A stretch of 60,340 nt of DNA. It comes from UBA1765 sp045629945 (GTDB lineage: Bacteria > Fibrobacterota > Fibrobacteria > Fibrobacterales > Fibrobacteraceae). Made by a program: the position numbers and the translations under genes. The stretch is from NCBI GenBank assembly GCA_045629945.1, contig JAZQSE010000006.1, forward strand, positions 1 through 60,340, read 5' to 3'. Below are positions 43,268 through 53,174 of this stretch, in pieces. The notes beneath the pieces were generated by a model, which was not told the DNA's origin, searched no databases, and was given only the letters and a program-made list of their open reading frames with translations. Numbering within the stretch: position 1 is the first letter of the stretch; each line of letters starts with the position of its first letter.

Positions 43268-45733
43268 TTAGCGGACCTGAAGTCTTTTTGTCACTACATC
43301 AGAGGCAGAATAGGCTCTGACAATGTATGCTCCTGCTTGGAGTGATTCCAAAGAAACACTACCAGAAACTTGTCTAAAGACTCGTAATGGGCGACCTTGC
43401 ATATCAAAAATTTCTACTGTTGCAATTCCACCAGCAATAGCCAAAGTTCTTGAATTCAAAGTAATCTGAATGGAAGAAACTTGTGGGCGGAAATTACCAA
43501 TAGCTGAAGGCTGGTCAGGAGTTACTGGAGCCCCATTTGAAGTTGTTAAAGAAAGATTAGAAAGCGTTAGTTGTTCCCAACGATTGCCTTCCATTTTAAG
43601 TTCAAGTGCGGCAGAAGAAGTAGATGTAGAAGCAGTGAATTCACATTTATAGGATTCAGAACCACCACTCTGAACAGTTACCACATCATTACAATAAGAA
43701 GCAAAACCAACAGAGACATCCATAGATGAATTTCCATAAGGCATTGCTATATCAAAAGACAATACATAACTGTTACCTGCATCAATATTACCAAGAACTT
43801 TAGTAATAACGCGTTCTGAAGCATAATCATTAGATTGGCCTATCGTTATAGAACCATCTTGATTTTCTTGCAATTGGGTATTTGATTCCCAATCAGGAGT
43901 AGCTACAACTACAGAAGAACTACTTTGTGGTTGAACTTGTGAGCTAGAAGAAGGCCAAATTACAGGATTTGAACTGCTCGAAGAAATTGGCTTGGAGCTA
44001 CTAGAAGAAACAGGTTTAGAACTGCTTGAAGAAACCGGTTTAGAACTGCTTGAGGAAGAACTTGGTTTCACACTAGAAGAAGATGATGATGGTGATGGAA
44101 CTGGAGTAATAGCCATTCCATCGCAACGAACGTCATCGATATACAAGTAATTGAGTGAAGGCTGATCGCCTTTAATTTCCCAAGTCAATTTATTAATGCG
44201 CTTTTTAGAAAGCGTAACTTCTTCTGCCCAAGATTCTTGAATAAGCATATCCCAGGAAATATTCACGGTTGTCCAGGAATCAGAAGCAAGTTTTGTTATT
44301 TGATGGTACCCATAATCTTTAACATTTGTATCTTCGGCCTTAAAGTTATGAGCAGCACCTTTGTACTTGTAAGAAATAGTATTGCAAGAAGAAAGGTCAT
44401 AAGCGGTTTGTGCCGCATTCAATCCAACGCCTAAAGCGACATAAGGGTCGTATTCATTATCACCTTTAGAAAGTTTAACTCCTGTAAGACCAGCCACATA
44501 TTTTGTAGAATTTCCAGATGTTGAACCTGCAAGAACTACATCATAGCCATCTTTATCATTTGCTTTATTGGTGAATGAAGAAGCTCCTTTGTCGCCCGCA
44601 TCAGTATAAGCATACCATTCGCCACCAGTATAAGCGTAATTATCTCCATCTTCAAAATCATCGATATAATTTGTTTTACCTGACGGCAAAGCACTTGAAG
44701 AAGATTGCGCTACAGAAGAACTACTTTGAATTGGTGTACCTGAACATGCTGTGTAAGATTTAGGCAATTTAGAGAAAATATTTGTATTAACCCAATTTCC
44801 ACTTTCTGAATAATTCCAAGCACTACCATTGAAATAAGAAGCGCCTTCACTTTTATTAGAAACAGACCAGTTTGCGCCCGAAAGCTTGTGATCGTTCATC
44901 CAATTAAGCCAAGTTGAAGAATTTCCACTTACACTTCCACCACCATCTGCATTTACAGTCCCCCATTCAGAAACAAACACAGAAAGCCCTGAATTCATTG
45001 CAGAAACCGCATTAGCGCCTTCATTTCCTGTTGAATGAGTGCCCGCATAAAAATGGAAAGTATAAGCTACGTTTTTATCGTTAATTGGATTACTTGCAGC
45101 TTCATTTGGATATTGGTCCCAGCTACGATTACCTACGACAATAAGGTTATCTGAATATTGACGAATGGTAGAAATAACCTGGTCTGCATAATTTTTAATT
45201 GTGGACCAATCTTGTGAAGTGGGTTCATTAAAAATTTCAAAAATAACGTTGTCGTATTTACCCCATTTTTCAGCCATGTATTTAAAGAAAGTTTTGGCAT
45301 TATTCACATTGTCATTTGCCTTGTGTGAATGGTAATCAATAATTACATAAATATCATTATCAATCGCAGCCTGAACAACTGTATTCATTAAACCTTGATA
45401 ACGACTAGTATTAGTAAAATAGTTACCAGCACCCCAATCTTCATCAACACCCATTGGTGCGCGAATAATCTGGATATTCTGCCTAGATACAAGCCCTGAA
45501 ACATAATCTGCTGTCCAGAACGGAGCGCCAACATCATCAGCTATGCTCCAAAAAAGGCTCATGCCTTGTACCTGAACTTCGTTACCAGAAGAAACTCCTT
45601 TACAAGAGCCATAAATCTGGCCCTTACCACTTGAATTTTTACCAGCCTGAAGCTGACCATAGGCACTTACCGGCCCGACACGACTTGCTGCAAAAGCAAA
45701 GCAAACCAATACAAACAAACAAACCTTTTTCAC
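43268..45733 (-). CDS. secreted GH5 endoglucanase with CBM11-like and second carbohydrate-binding module
   Basis: 821 aa. Signal peptide to about 24; GH5 catalytic domain about 35-330 with acid/base Glu170 in EIFNEP and nucleophile Glu256 in VSEWGT (GH5_2-like, cellulase). A Ser linker leads to a CBM11-like module (about 355-538: YIDDFEDGDNYAYTGGEWY, ISYKYKGAAH, WTTVNISWDML, YIDDVRCDG). A long S/P/K linker (545-607) leads to a CBM4-like module (612-733), then a C-terminal domain (about 755-821: VEIFDMQGRPLRVFRQ, LQAGAYIVRAYS, TKRLQVR) like type IX secretion tails. It hydrolyses beta-1,4-glucan outside the cell. Monocistronic. Confidence 0.92.
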   Translation of the reverse strand: MKKVCLFVLVCFAFAASRVGPVSAYGQLQAGKNSSGKGQIYGSCKGVSSGNEVQVQGMSLFWSIADDVGAPFWTADYVSGLVSRQNIQIIRAPMGVDEDWGAGNYFTNTSRYQGLMNTVVQAAIDNDIYVIIDYHSHKANDNVNNAKTFFKYMAEKWGKYDNVIFEIFNEPTSQDWSTIKNYADQVISTIRQYSDNLIVVGNRSWDQYPNEAASNPINDKNVAYTFHFYAGTHSTGNEGANAVSAMNSGLSVFVSEWGTVNADGGGSVSGNSSTWLNWMNDHKLSGANWSVSNKSEGASYFNGSAWNYSESGNWVNTNIFSKLPKSYTACSGTPIQSSSSVAQSSSSALPSGKTNYIDDFEDGDNYAYTGGEWYAYTDAGDKGASSFTNKANDKDGYDVVLAGSTSGNSTKYVAGLTGVKLSKGDNEYDPYVALGVGLNAAQTAYDLSSCNTISYKYKGAAHNFKAEDTNVKDYGYHQITKLASDSWTTVNISWDMLIQESWAEEVTLSKKRINKLTWEIKGDQPSLNYLYIDDVRCDGMAITPVPSPSSSSSSVKPSSSSSSSKPVSSSSSKPVSSSSSKPISSSSSNPVIWPSSSSQVQPQSSSSVVVATPDWESNTQLQENQDGSITIGQSNDYASERVITKVLGNIDAGNSYVLSFDIAMPYGNSSMDVSVGFASYCNDVVTVQSGGSESYKCEFTASTSTSSAALELKMEGNRWEQLTLSNLSLTTSNGAPVTPDQPSAIGNFRPQVSSIQITLNSRTLAIAGGIATVEIFDMQGRPLRVFRQVSGSVSLESLQAGAYIVRAYSASDVVTKRLQVR

Positions 45734-45972
45734 AAAAAATTCCTAGAAAAAAAGTTAAATCTGCCTAAAAGATATATTCTATTTATTATTCTTTCTTGAA
45801 AAAATCAGTTTACAAATGAGAATATGTTCTCTTATTGTTCTCACAAACTTCTTAAAATCCTTTAAATTTTCATTTATTTAAGGTTTCGATATTCCCCCAA
45901 TAATCTTGTAAGAAATTTGAAAGTTTGTTTCAATGTGCGTTATCTCACACTTTTTAAAATGTATACAAAAAC
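45734..45972. other. geneless AT-rich gap
   Basis: Contains the upstream region of the GH5 gene and the end of the TonB/glycosyltransferase operon. Apart from an interrupted AT-rich palindrome (GAGAA...TTCTC near 45819-45834) nothing is visible. Confidence 0.4.
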
Positions 45973-46884
45973 TTATTTTCTAAAAGCATTTACAAATAAC
46001 TTAACATGTAATCTGGCTTTTATTCGTTTATCTTGCTTGAAAATTCCAAGCAAGGAAAAAGAAAGTATCCGCACCCCACTACGAACTATGCGGAAAAGTT
46101 TAGAAAGTAAAACCCCTTTTAAACCAAAATGCTTTTTATAAAAGTAATATTGCGACGAATCGTGTTGCAAACTTTGCGACAAAGAACTTTTTGCAGAAGC
46201 GCCACCTAAATGGGTTAAATGACTTTCAGGATTCATATAGAAAACATAGCCTAATTTTTTTGCCCGATAAGCAAAATCGGTGTCTTCATAATACATGAAA
46301 AAATTTTCATCAAACATTCCAATTTGTTCAAATGCACTAGCTTTCATCATGAGGCAAACGCCATTCATCCAATCATTTTGTAAAAAAGATGTAGAAGATA
46401 CCATATTTAATTTGCCATGAAGAATTTCATCTGCTTTATTTACGCTACGAAACGCATTAGAAAAAAATTGCCACGGTGAAAGAAAACAATAATCATTTCT
46501 TTGAACGCTACCATCAGAATTAAAGACTTTTGGAGCCATTATGACTTTATTCTGAATTTTATTAAATGAATTTTTCAGAACGTCAAGTGTTTCAGAAGAT
46601 AACAATGTATCATTATTTAAAAAACAAACCAAATCAAAGGATTCTGTTTCGTTAGCTTTTTTAAACGCATAGTTATTAGCAAAACCAAAACCTTTATTTG
46701 CTTTTAATTCATAAACTTCTACAAATGGAAATTCTTCCTTTACTTTTTCTGGCGTATTATCAGAACTTCCATTATCCGCAATAACAATTTTCCATTCTGA
46801 TGAGGATAAATTTTGCAAGCAGAAAAGGCAATTTCTGGTGAAAGCAAAACCATTATAAGTCACTAAAATCAAAAGATTTCTCAT
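45973..46884 (-). CDS. family 2 glycosyltransferase (rhamnosyltransferase-like)
   Basis: 303 aa. ILVTYNGFAFTRNCLFCLQNL, VIADNGSSDNTPEKV, KANKGFGFANNYAFK, VCFLNNDTLLSSETL (metal motif NND) and MMKASAFEQIGMFDENFFMYYEDTDFAYRAKKLGY form the typical GT2 set of dTDP-rhamnose transferases. It should add a sugar in surface glycan assembly. Last gene of the long operon; its ATG overlaps the previous stop by 4 bp. Confidence 0.92.
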   Translation of the reverse strand: MRNLLILVTYNGFAFTRNCLFCLQNLSSSEWKIVIADNGSSDNTPEKVKEEFPFVEVYELKANKGFGFANNYAFKKANETESFDLVCFLNNDTLLSSETLDVLKNSFNKIQNKVIMAPKVFNSDGSVQRNDYCFLSPWQFFSNAFRSVNKADEILHGKLNMVSSTSFLQNDWMNGVCLMMKASAFEQIGMFDENFFMYYEDTDFAYRAKKLGYVFYMNPESHLTHLGGASAKSSLSQSLQHDSSQYYFYKKHFGLKGVLLSKLFRIVRSGVRILSFSLLGIFKQDKRIKARLHVKLFVNAFRK

Positions 46885-47978
46885 GATTTAGGCCTCACAC
46901 AACTTTCAAACACAGAAAGCATTTTTTTTGCGGTATTTTCCCACGAATACTTTTCAAGAATTTTCCGCCGTTTTTCTAACTCCTTTTCTGTATAAAAAGA
47001 AAGTGAAGAATTCTGATACAATTTTTCTAAACTCTTGGCTAGAGAATACTCTGATTCCGGTGAAAAATAAATCCCAAGAGTTCCTAGTATTTCTTGCATT
47101 GGAGAATTTTCAGATGTAAATACTCGCGTTTTTGCATTCAAGGCTTCTAAAACAGGTAAACCAAAACCTTCATAAAGAGATGGGAATACAAATGCTTTTG
47201 CTGTGGCATAAAGATGTTCTAATTTTTCTTTACTTAAAAAACCTAGAATTTCTACCGAGTCACGAATAGAAGAATTTTCTAATGCCGCTCTAAATGATTT
47301 ATTTTTCCATCCTGCTGGGCCTGCAATTTTTAATCGAGGCGAAAAGCCTTTTTCTTTTAAAATTTCTAGCGCACGTAAAAGCGTTTTTAAATTTTTCCTT
47401 GGTTCTAAACTGCCTGTAAAAAGTAAAAAATCTTCTTTTGATTCTGTTTCTTTTTCTATTGAAGAAATAATGCCATTGTCAATTACATGTATTTTTTCTT
47501 TAGAAATCCCAGAAAAGAAATAACTTAATTCTTTTGCAGTAAAATCCGAGACGCAAACCAAAGCATCTGAACGTAAAATAGATCGGCTTCCATAATGTTC
47601 TGTAATTGTTCGAACAGAACGTTTCATCGTTTTAGGATAACGCCTGTAAGCAAAATCATGGACAGTCAATACTTTTTTTACACCTGAAAGTTTTTTTAGA
47701 AAAATGGTTTGCTCTGGTCCCCAAAATACATCTATTTTATAATCTTTTACATAATGCGGCAATTCGTATTGTTGCCAGAGAATACCAGGCAATTTAGAAG
47801 GTGTTACAACTAAATTAAAATTTTCATTTTTTAATTTGTATGAAATCGGTGATGGAGAAAAAAGAAAATATGTATTTTCAGAATCTAGTTTTTGCAAAGC
47901 ATCAAGAAGGTTTTCTAAGTAAACCTTTATTCCGGCAGAATTTTTCCGCAAATGCTTTACATCTATACCTATACGCAT
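46881..47978 (-). CDS. family 4 glycosyltransferase
   Basis: 365 aa. GT-B fold: MRIGIDVKHLRKNSAGIKVYLENL at the start, VLTVHDFAYRRYP, CVSDFTAKELSYFF, LLFTGSLEPRKNLKTLLRAL and the donor-binding AFVFPSLYEGFGLPVLEALNAKT (EX7E signature). A retaining transferase for nucleotide-sugar donors, such as mannosyltransferases. It is 16 bp after the helical-repeat gene and coupled to the GT2 gene. Confidence 0.94.
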   Translation of the reverse strand: MRIGIDVKHLRKNSAGIKVYLENLLDALQKLDSENTYFLFSPSPISYKLKNENFNLVVTPSKLPGILWQQYELPHYVKDYKIDVFWGPEQTIFLKKLSGVKKVLTVHDFAYRRYPKTMKRSVRTITEHYGSRSILRSDALVCVSDFTAKELSYFFSGISKEKIHVIDNGIISSIEKETESKEDFLLFTGSLEPRKNLKTLLRALEILKEKGFSPRLKIAGPAGWKNKSFRAALENSSIRDSVEILGFLSKEKLEHLYATAKAFVFPSLYEGFGLPVLEALNAKTRVFTSENSPMQEILGTLGIYFSPESEYSLAKSLEKLYQNSSLSFYTEKELEKRRKILEKYSWENTAKKMLSVFESCVRPKS

Positions 47979-47994
47979 AAAAATCTCTAAAAAA

Positions 47995-49086
47995 TTATTC
48001 TCTTAAATCTTCAGGTTCTTCGACAATCCATTCTCGTATTCTAGCTGCTAATTTGTCAGCACCTTTATCTTCTAGCTCTTCTGCCAAAACAGATAAAGTT
48101 TCTGCCGGCAAAGTGGTTAATTGTTCATCTCCTTTTTGGTTGAGATAAACTTCTAAACGTTCTATTTCATTAAACGCTACTAATATTTGTAAAAAGCCAA
48201 CAGAAATATTCGTTCCCGAATGGTATTTTATGTAATTATCTAATAATGTGCTTCGTCTTTCAATGCTTACAATAGAACAAAGTTTCCCTAAATGCATTTC
48301 TTTGGGGAATCTTTCATAAAGTTCTTCGGCTAAAGCAATCATTTCAGACTTAGAGCCTTCTGCTTCAAGAACGGCTATACGCAAATCCAAGAAATCTTCT
48401 AAATCTTCAGCTTGTGGTAAAGTAACAGCACCTAGTAAACGTTTTGTACTAGCAATGTCTTTTGCCGTTAAGCAGAAATTAGCAATATCCAAAAGCGTAG
48501 AATTTGAACGATCCGGGTCTTGCAAGAGCCGTGAACGCTCATAAATTTCTGTATTCTGCACACAATCAGCCATATCACATAACGCTTCTAAAACAGATTC
48601 TGCATTTTCTAGGTTATGTGTTTCTACAGTTTCTAAGATTTCTTCAAAGAGAGGTGTTAAACGTTCTTTAGGCAAAAAGTTTTCGACCATTAAAAAAACG
48701 GCAGAACGGCCATCTTCACCTGTGTGATTTAATGCCAAATCATGAACAAGGGCGGCTAAATATTCCTTATTTTCAAATGTTTCAGCTTCTTCTACAAAAT
48801 AACTTGCCATATCTGTATAAAGTTCAGCAAAATCTTCGTAGTCAAATTCAGCTAAAATGCCATCAGTATTTAAAAATCTTGCTAAAAGTTCAAGCTTTAC
48901 TTCTGGATTTTCAATAGAATCTATTAACTCTACTTGTTTTTCTAACAATTCAAACAAGCGATCTTCATTATGGCAAAACGGGTGACGCCCTTCGCGAATA
49001 TCGCACAAAGTTTTACGAATAAGTTCGTCAGTTGACAATGCAAGTTTTTCAGAAGACGGCGTTTTCCAGACTTTCTTTTTTTTCAT
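47995..49086 (-). CDS. hypothetical helical-repeat protein
   Basis: 363 aa, acidic, no signal peptide. Almost entirely helical with regularly spaced Leu/Ala pairs (LLEKQVELIDSIENPEVKLELLARFL, LTPLFEEILETVETHNLENAESVLEALCDM, MIALAEELYERFPKEMHLGKLC, TLPAETLSVLAEELEDKGADKLAARI), suggesting a superhelical repeat like TPR or HEAT; the family is not recognised. It starts 1 bp after the TPR gene, inside the TonB operon. A scaffolding or protein-contact role fits but is only inference. Confidence 0.6.
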   Translation of the reverse strand: MKKKKVWKTPSSEKLALSTDELIRKTLCDIREGRHPFCHNEDRLFELLEKQVELIDSIENPEVKLELLARFLNTDGILAEFDYEDFAELYTDMASYFVEEAETFENKEYLAALVHDLALNHTGEDGRSAVFLMVENFLPKERLTPLFEEILETVETHNLENAESVLEALCDMADCVQNTEIYERSRLLQDPDRSNSTLLDIANFCLTAKDIASTKRLLGAVTLPQAEDLEDFLDLRIAVLEAEGSKSEMIALAEELYERFPKEMHLGKLCSIVSIERRSTLLDNYIKYHSGTNISVGFLQILVAFNEIERLEVYLNQKGDEQLTTLPAETLSVLAEELEDKGADKLAARIREWIVEEPEDLRE

Positions 49087-49087
49087 T

Positions 49088-50059
49088 TTAACGTTTCTCC
49101 CTTATTCTGCGATAAAGAGAATCTGCTTTAGCCTCTTCACCAGCATTATACCAAATATGACCCACATTTTCTGCACCAAGACGCCCTTGAGAAGCTCCTA
49201 GTTTCCATGCAGACAAATAATTTTCAAAAGCTTCATCATAGCGTTTCTGTGAAAAATAAATTTGCCCAATATCTACATATAAATCGGCTTTACCGGCTTT
49301 ATAGCGCAAGCCATCTTCTAATGTAAAAAGAGCCATCCAAGGTTCGCCAGCATTCACATACATTTGGGCTAAATAACGCCTAGCTGAAACATTTTCTGGC
49401 ATCATCAACAAGCCATTTTCCATTGAATGTAAGGCTTTTTTGGTAGAATCCATTTCCGTATAAAAATGAGAAAGTGTAAAATGCACATCAGCGCCTGCAG
49501 TGGCAGTAAATTGCAATGCTTTCTGAAGCGTGATAATTGCATTTTCATAATCCCCTAATTTTTCATAAACATCTGCTAAACCATACCAAGCATCCATTCT
49601 ATCAGGATTCAAATACAACGTCCTTTCATAATGCCTTTCGGCATTCGTATAATCATTACCCCGCAAATAACACTCTGCAAGAGCAAAATGTAAATGATCC
49701 GTATCTTCGCCAAGCTCAATAGCTCTGCCATAAGACGCAATAGCCATGCCAATATCACCACCGATATAATAAAGGTCACCAAGTAAAATCCAAGCTCGTT
49801 TAAAATCGGGTAAAAGTTCTACTGCTCGCCTATAAGCCACTAAAGCCACGGAAGGTCTTTTTAACTGAACAAGAGCATTGCCTAAATTGAACCACGCAAA
49901 AGGTTCATAACGCCCTTCATCAATGGCCGCTCTATAAAACGGAACAGATTCTTTATATTTTCCTTCATCATAAAGTGAATTGGCTTTTGCAAAATAATCT
50001 TCTGCAAAAATGAATCCGAAAGCACACAAAATGAATAACAATACTTTTTTAACGGACAA
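49088..50059 (-). CDS. TPR repeat protein of the TonB system
   Basis: 323 aa. Signal peptide MSVKKVLLFILCAFGFIFA, then about eight TPR units (for example AWFNLGNALVQLKRPSVALVAYRRAVEL, AWILLGDLYYIGGDIGMAIASYGRAIEL, AWYGLADVYEKLGDYENAIITLQKAL), each with the W-LG-Y-A-A spacing. It is the TPR partner found after ExbB/ExbD/TonB in TonB2-like clusters. TTG start behind AAAGGAG; overlaps tonB by 11 bp. Confidence 0.85.
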   Translation of the reverse strand: MSVKKVLLFILCAFGFIFAEDYFAKANSLYDEGKYKESVPFYRAAIDEGRYEPFAWFNLGNALVQLKRPSVALVAYRRAVELLPDFKRAWILLGDLYYIGGDIGMAIASYGRAIELGEDTDHLHFALAECYLRGNDYTNAERHYERTLYLNPDRMDAWYGLADVYEKLGDYENAIITLQKALQFTATAGADVHFTLSHFYTEMDSTKKALHSMENGLLMMPENVSARRYLAQMYVNAGEPWMALFTLEDGLRYKAGKADLYVDIGQIYFSQKRYDEAFENYLSAWKLGASQGRLGAENVGHIWYNAGEEAKADSLYRRIREKR

Positions 50060-50687
50060 AATTAAACTCCTTTGTTGCTTTCTGAGCTACTGGATAAGAG
50101 CCTAATTTTGCAGGTTCAAATTTCCATTCACGAACCGCTTTCACTGCTTCTACTTCAAAACCATAACCAGGTGGATTAACGCTTAATACATCAACAGAAG
50201 AAACATTCCCATATACATCTATAATAAGTAAAACTTTTACCGTGCCGGCAATTCCCGCTTTTTTAGCGCGTTCTGGGTAAACCGGATTAATTTCACGCAA
50301 CACTTTGGCTTGTTCATCAACTTCGCCTGCTTCATACACAACATTTTCTGCAGCACCTAAAGCTACACCGACACCTTCCCCACCTTCGCCATGAGCTAAA
50401 GAAAGGTCCATTTTAAAACCTTTCGCTCGTGAAGCGCCTGTACTACGCGTGGCTTTGAATGAATTAGGTTGCACAATCATCCGAAGGGATTTTTTTTGCG
50501 TTTCTTGTTTCTTTTCTTGTACATTGTACTCAACTTCTGTAAGTTCTGTTATATCCGTTTTCTTTTTTTCGCTCCGATCAAAGAAAAGAGTATTTAAAAC
50601 CGGAACAGCAAAAAAGAACACTACATTTATTATAAATGCAAGTAAAAGAATTACAAGGAATCGGAATATCTTTGTGCAAACAGACAC
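50049..50687 (-). CDS. tonB: TonB energy-transducer protein
   Basis: 212 aa. N-terminal membrane anchor (FLVILLLAFIINVVFFFAVPVL), a polar, Lys-rich periplasmic linker without the long Pro-Lys stretch of E. coli TonB, and a C-terminal TonB domain: INPVYPERAKKAGIAGTVKVLLIIDVYGNVSSVDVLSVNPPG...FEVEAVKAVREWKFEPA. It passes inner-membrane proton-motive energy to outer-membrane transporters. GTG start overlaps the exbD stop by one base (TAGTG). Confidence 0.9.
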   Translation of the reverse strand: MSVCTKIFRFLVILLLAFIINVVFFFAVPVLNTLFFDRSEKKKTDITELTEVEYNVQEKKQETQKKSLRMIVQPNSFKATRSTGASRAKGFKMDLSLAHGEGGEGVGVALGAAENVVYEAGEVDEQAKVLREINPVYPERAKKAGIAGTVKVLLIIDVYGNVSSVDVLSVNPPGYGFEVEAVKAVREWKFEPAKLGSYPVAQKATKEFNFVR

Positions 50688-51091
50688 TATTCCCCTTCCT
50701 CCGCAGAAATGGATACTTTGCGAACTTTAGCAATATTACATTCATCTAAAACATCGACAATTGCTCCCGATGGAGCATCTCTATCTGAGACAATAATCAC
50801 TGGCCTGTCAGGAGATTCAGCCATCATTTGTTTTAAAATGGTTTGCAATGAAGACAAATTAACTTGTGTTTCATTTATATGAACTGTTCCTTGGCGTGTA
50901 ATACCAATCAGTATAGATTCTTTAGCCAGTTCCTTTGCTGAACTAGCCTTTGGCTTTGTTACATCAATTCCTGTTTCTCTTGTAAATGTTGAAGTCACAA
51001 TAAAGAAAATCAACAAGATGAACACCATATCCATCATAGGAGAAATATCGATAAAACTTTCACGACGTGTTCGTTTTTTTATAAAGCTCAT
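50687..51091 (-). CDS. exbD: ExbD/TolR family proton-channel subunit
   Basis: 134 aa. FIDISPMMDMVFILLIFFIVTSTF carries the membrane helix with the essential Asp; the C-terminal part is the periplasmic fold (GTVHINETQVNLSSL, VIIVSDRDAPSGAIVDVLDEC). Works with the ExbB proteins to drive TonB. Overlaps the ExbB gene by 4 bp. Confidence 0.94.
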   Translation of the reverse strand: MSFIKKRTRRESFIDISPMMDMVFILLIFFIVTSTFTRETGIDVTKPKASSAKELAKESILIGITRQGTVHINETQVNLSSLQTILKQMMAESPDRPVIIVSDRDAPSGAIVDVLDECNIAKVRKVSISAEEGE

Positions 51092-51717
51092 TTTTGATTC
51101 TCCAACAAAACAGATTGCAGTTTTAAAATTTCACTCCAAATACTTTGTTCCATGTGCTCAATACGAGAAGACAAATAATTATAAGCAAGCATTAAAGGAA
51201 ACGCCACTAACAACCCAGCTTGTGTAGTCAGTAAAGCTTCTGAAATGCCATCCGCCAAAAGAACTGGATTTCCAAAACCAAACATTTCGATTATTTCAAA
51301 TGTGTGTACCATCCCAGAAACCGTTCCAAGAAGCCCTAATAAGGGAGCAACCGCTGCCGCCACCGAAATAGAACGCATTGATTTAGAAAGTTCTAATGAA
51401 ACTTTATGTTGCAAAGCTTCTAAATGCGATTCTATAAAAGTTTCTCCACGATTGGCATTTTGAAAAACAATATTTCCAAGCAAGGCAAAATAAGTTTTCT
51501 TTTTTTTCTGTAGATAAGTTTCCGCCGCTTCAAGATCTTGAGTATTGAATATTTTCCAAAAACGTTCTAGAGAAATTTTAGATAATTGTCTGTAAACCAA
51601 ATAACGTTCAAACATAAGGAACCAAGCATACCACCCTAAACAAAAAATAGGGATTAATACCCAGCCTCCCCGAGAAGCTAAGTTCAAAACGGATTCTATA
51701 ACAGACAACAAATTCAA
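51088..51717 (-). CDS. exbB: ExbB/TolQ/MotA family protein
   Basis: 209 aa. Three membrane helices; SLELSKSMRSISVAAAVAPLLGLLGTVSGMVHTFEII and GISEALLTTQAGLLVAFPLMLAYNYLSSRIE match the MotA/TolQ/ExbB proton channel. TTG start chosen behind AGAGG, 8 bp after the long ExbB-like gene. It is the second ExbB-type protein of the operon. Confidence 0.93.
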   Translation of the reverse strand: MNLLSVIESVLNLASRGGWVLIPIFCLGWYAWFLMFERYLVYRQLSKISLERFWKIFNTQDLEAAETYLQKKKKTYFALLGNIVFQNANRGETFIESHLEALQHKVSLELSKSMRSISVAAAVAPLLGLLGTVSGMVHTFEIIEMFGFGNPVLLADGISEALLTTQAGLLVAFPLMLAYNYLSSRIEHMEQSIWSEILKLQSVLLENQK

Positions 51718-51725
51718 GCTAGCCT

Positions 51726-53174
51726 CTATTTACCATAAAAAACGGCATTAAGTAAAGCAAGGCCCGTATTTTCCATTTTAGCAACTAAACGGTCTACACG
51801 ATTCGATAGGAATGTATGCAAAAGTTGTAACGGGATTGCTACCATCAAACCGGCTTCTGTTGTAACCAATGCTACAGAAATACCGCCAGCTAAAAGTTTC
51901 GGATCAGATGTACCATGCAATGTAATCACTTCAAACAATTGAATCATTCCCATAACTGTACCAAGAAGACCAAGTAAGGGAGCCGTTGTTGCCATTACAG
52001 AAATAGAAGATAGCCCTTTTTCAAGTGCAGGAGTTTCTTTTGCAAAAACTTCTTCAAGTGCTTTTTCAGCATTTTCTCGCGTTTTGAATTCTTTAGATAA
52101 AATGCTAGAAAGAACATGCCCAACAGACCCTTTCACGCCTTTAGACAATTCTTTTGCTTTATTCAAATCGCCATCTTTTAAAGCATTTAAAACTTTAGCC
52201 GATGTTCCGGCGCGACCTTTCAAAAGAATAAAAATCAAACGTTCTAATGCAATGAGTAAACCTAAAATAAGTAAGGCTAGTATCGGATACATCAAGATCC
52301 CACCATTATGAAAAAATTCTTTTGCTTCATCCATAAAATCTTTTTCAGCATAGTTTGCAATTTCTGAAGAAAGAGCTGTACTCAACAAAACATCTACCGG
52401 TACTAAAACTTTTTGAGAATCATTTTTTGCAAGAGCTTTTTCTACTTGTACTTTAACTTCTGGAGTTAAATTTTCCTGCCAGGCAAAAGTTCGCTTTTTA
52501 GAGCCTACTTGAGCTAGCATAATAGCGGCAGGACCCTGGTTAGCTGCTTGCATTGCATAAAGACCGCCTAAACGTAAACGAGAACCATTGGCGACAGTAG
52601 AACCAAAAACAAGTTCAGCTTCTTCTCGTTCAATGGAACGCGAAAAACGAAGTTCCGCTTCTGCAATTTCGAAAATCCCTTTTGCGATACGCATTGGATC
52701 ATCGCGATAAAGTTCCATTTCTTTTTTCAGTTTATTAAAACGTTCTAAACGTTCAGGCATTTTAAATGGAACGCCTTGTTCACCAATCTGTTGCAATGCA
52801 GTCAAACGTTCGGGGCCTGCTGTTAATGCAAGAAATTCAGCACGAGCCGTTTCCATAGCAGCACGCATCTGAGAAAGGTCTTCCCTACCCACTCTAACAT
52901 CTTCTTGTAAACGAGCTCGTTCAAGCATTAATGCTTCGACTTTTTCTTTATTTTCTTTATATTTCTCATTAAAAAGCTCTCTTTCTTGGTTCGCGGCTTC
53001 TCTATCTTTCCAACGAGCCGCAACAGCCATATCGCGTTTTTTGCGAGCTTCTTCTAAATCTGCTTTAGCACTATTTAAAGCGGCACGTTCCTTTACTAAA
53101 TCAACCTCTGAAGCCGGAGCGGCAAAAAGAGAAACCGCTAAAATAACAAGCAAAAATCCAAACAAATTTTTCAT
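51726..53174 (-). CDS. TtpC-like long ExbB protein
   Basis: 482 aa. Signal peptide (MKNLFGFLLVILAVSLFA), a long charged coiled coil (about 25-140, REAANQERELFNEKYKENKEKVEAL), a periplasmic middle part, then an ExbB/MotA channel domain (about 290-480: ILMYPILALLILGLLIALERLIFILLKG, ATTAPLLGLLGTVMGMIQLFEVI, GISVALVTTEAGLMVAIPLQLLHTFL). This is the design of TtpC in Vibrio TonB2 systems, which is needed for iron-siderophore uptake. The neighbours (DUF3450, ExbB, ExbD, TonB, TPR) complete the same cluster. Confidence 0.88.
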   Translation of the reverse strand: MKNLFGFLLVILAVSLFAAPASEVDLVKERAALNSAKADLEEARKKRDMAVAARWKDREAANQERELFNEKYKENKEKVEALMLERARLQEDVRVGREDLSQMRAAMETARAEFLALTAGPERLTALQQIGEQGVPFKMPERLERFNKLKKEMELYRDDPMRIAKGIFEIAEAELRFSRSIEREEAELVFGSTVANGSRLRLGGLYAMQAANQGPAAIMLAQVGSKKRTFAWQENLTPEVKVQVEKALAKNDSQKVLVPVDVLLSTALSSEIANYAEKDFMDEAKEFFHNGGILMYPILALLILGLLIALERLIFILLKGRAGTSAKVLNALKDGDLNKAKELSKGVKGSVGHVLSSILSKEFKTRENAEKALEEVFAKETPALEKGLSSISVMATTAPLLGLLGTVMGMIQLFEVITLHGTSDPKLLAGGISVALVTTEAGLMVAIPLQLLHTFLSNRVDRLVAKMENTGLALLNAVFYGK

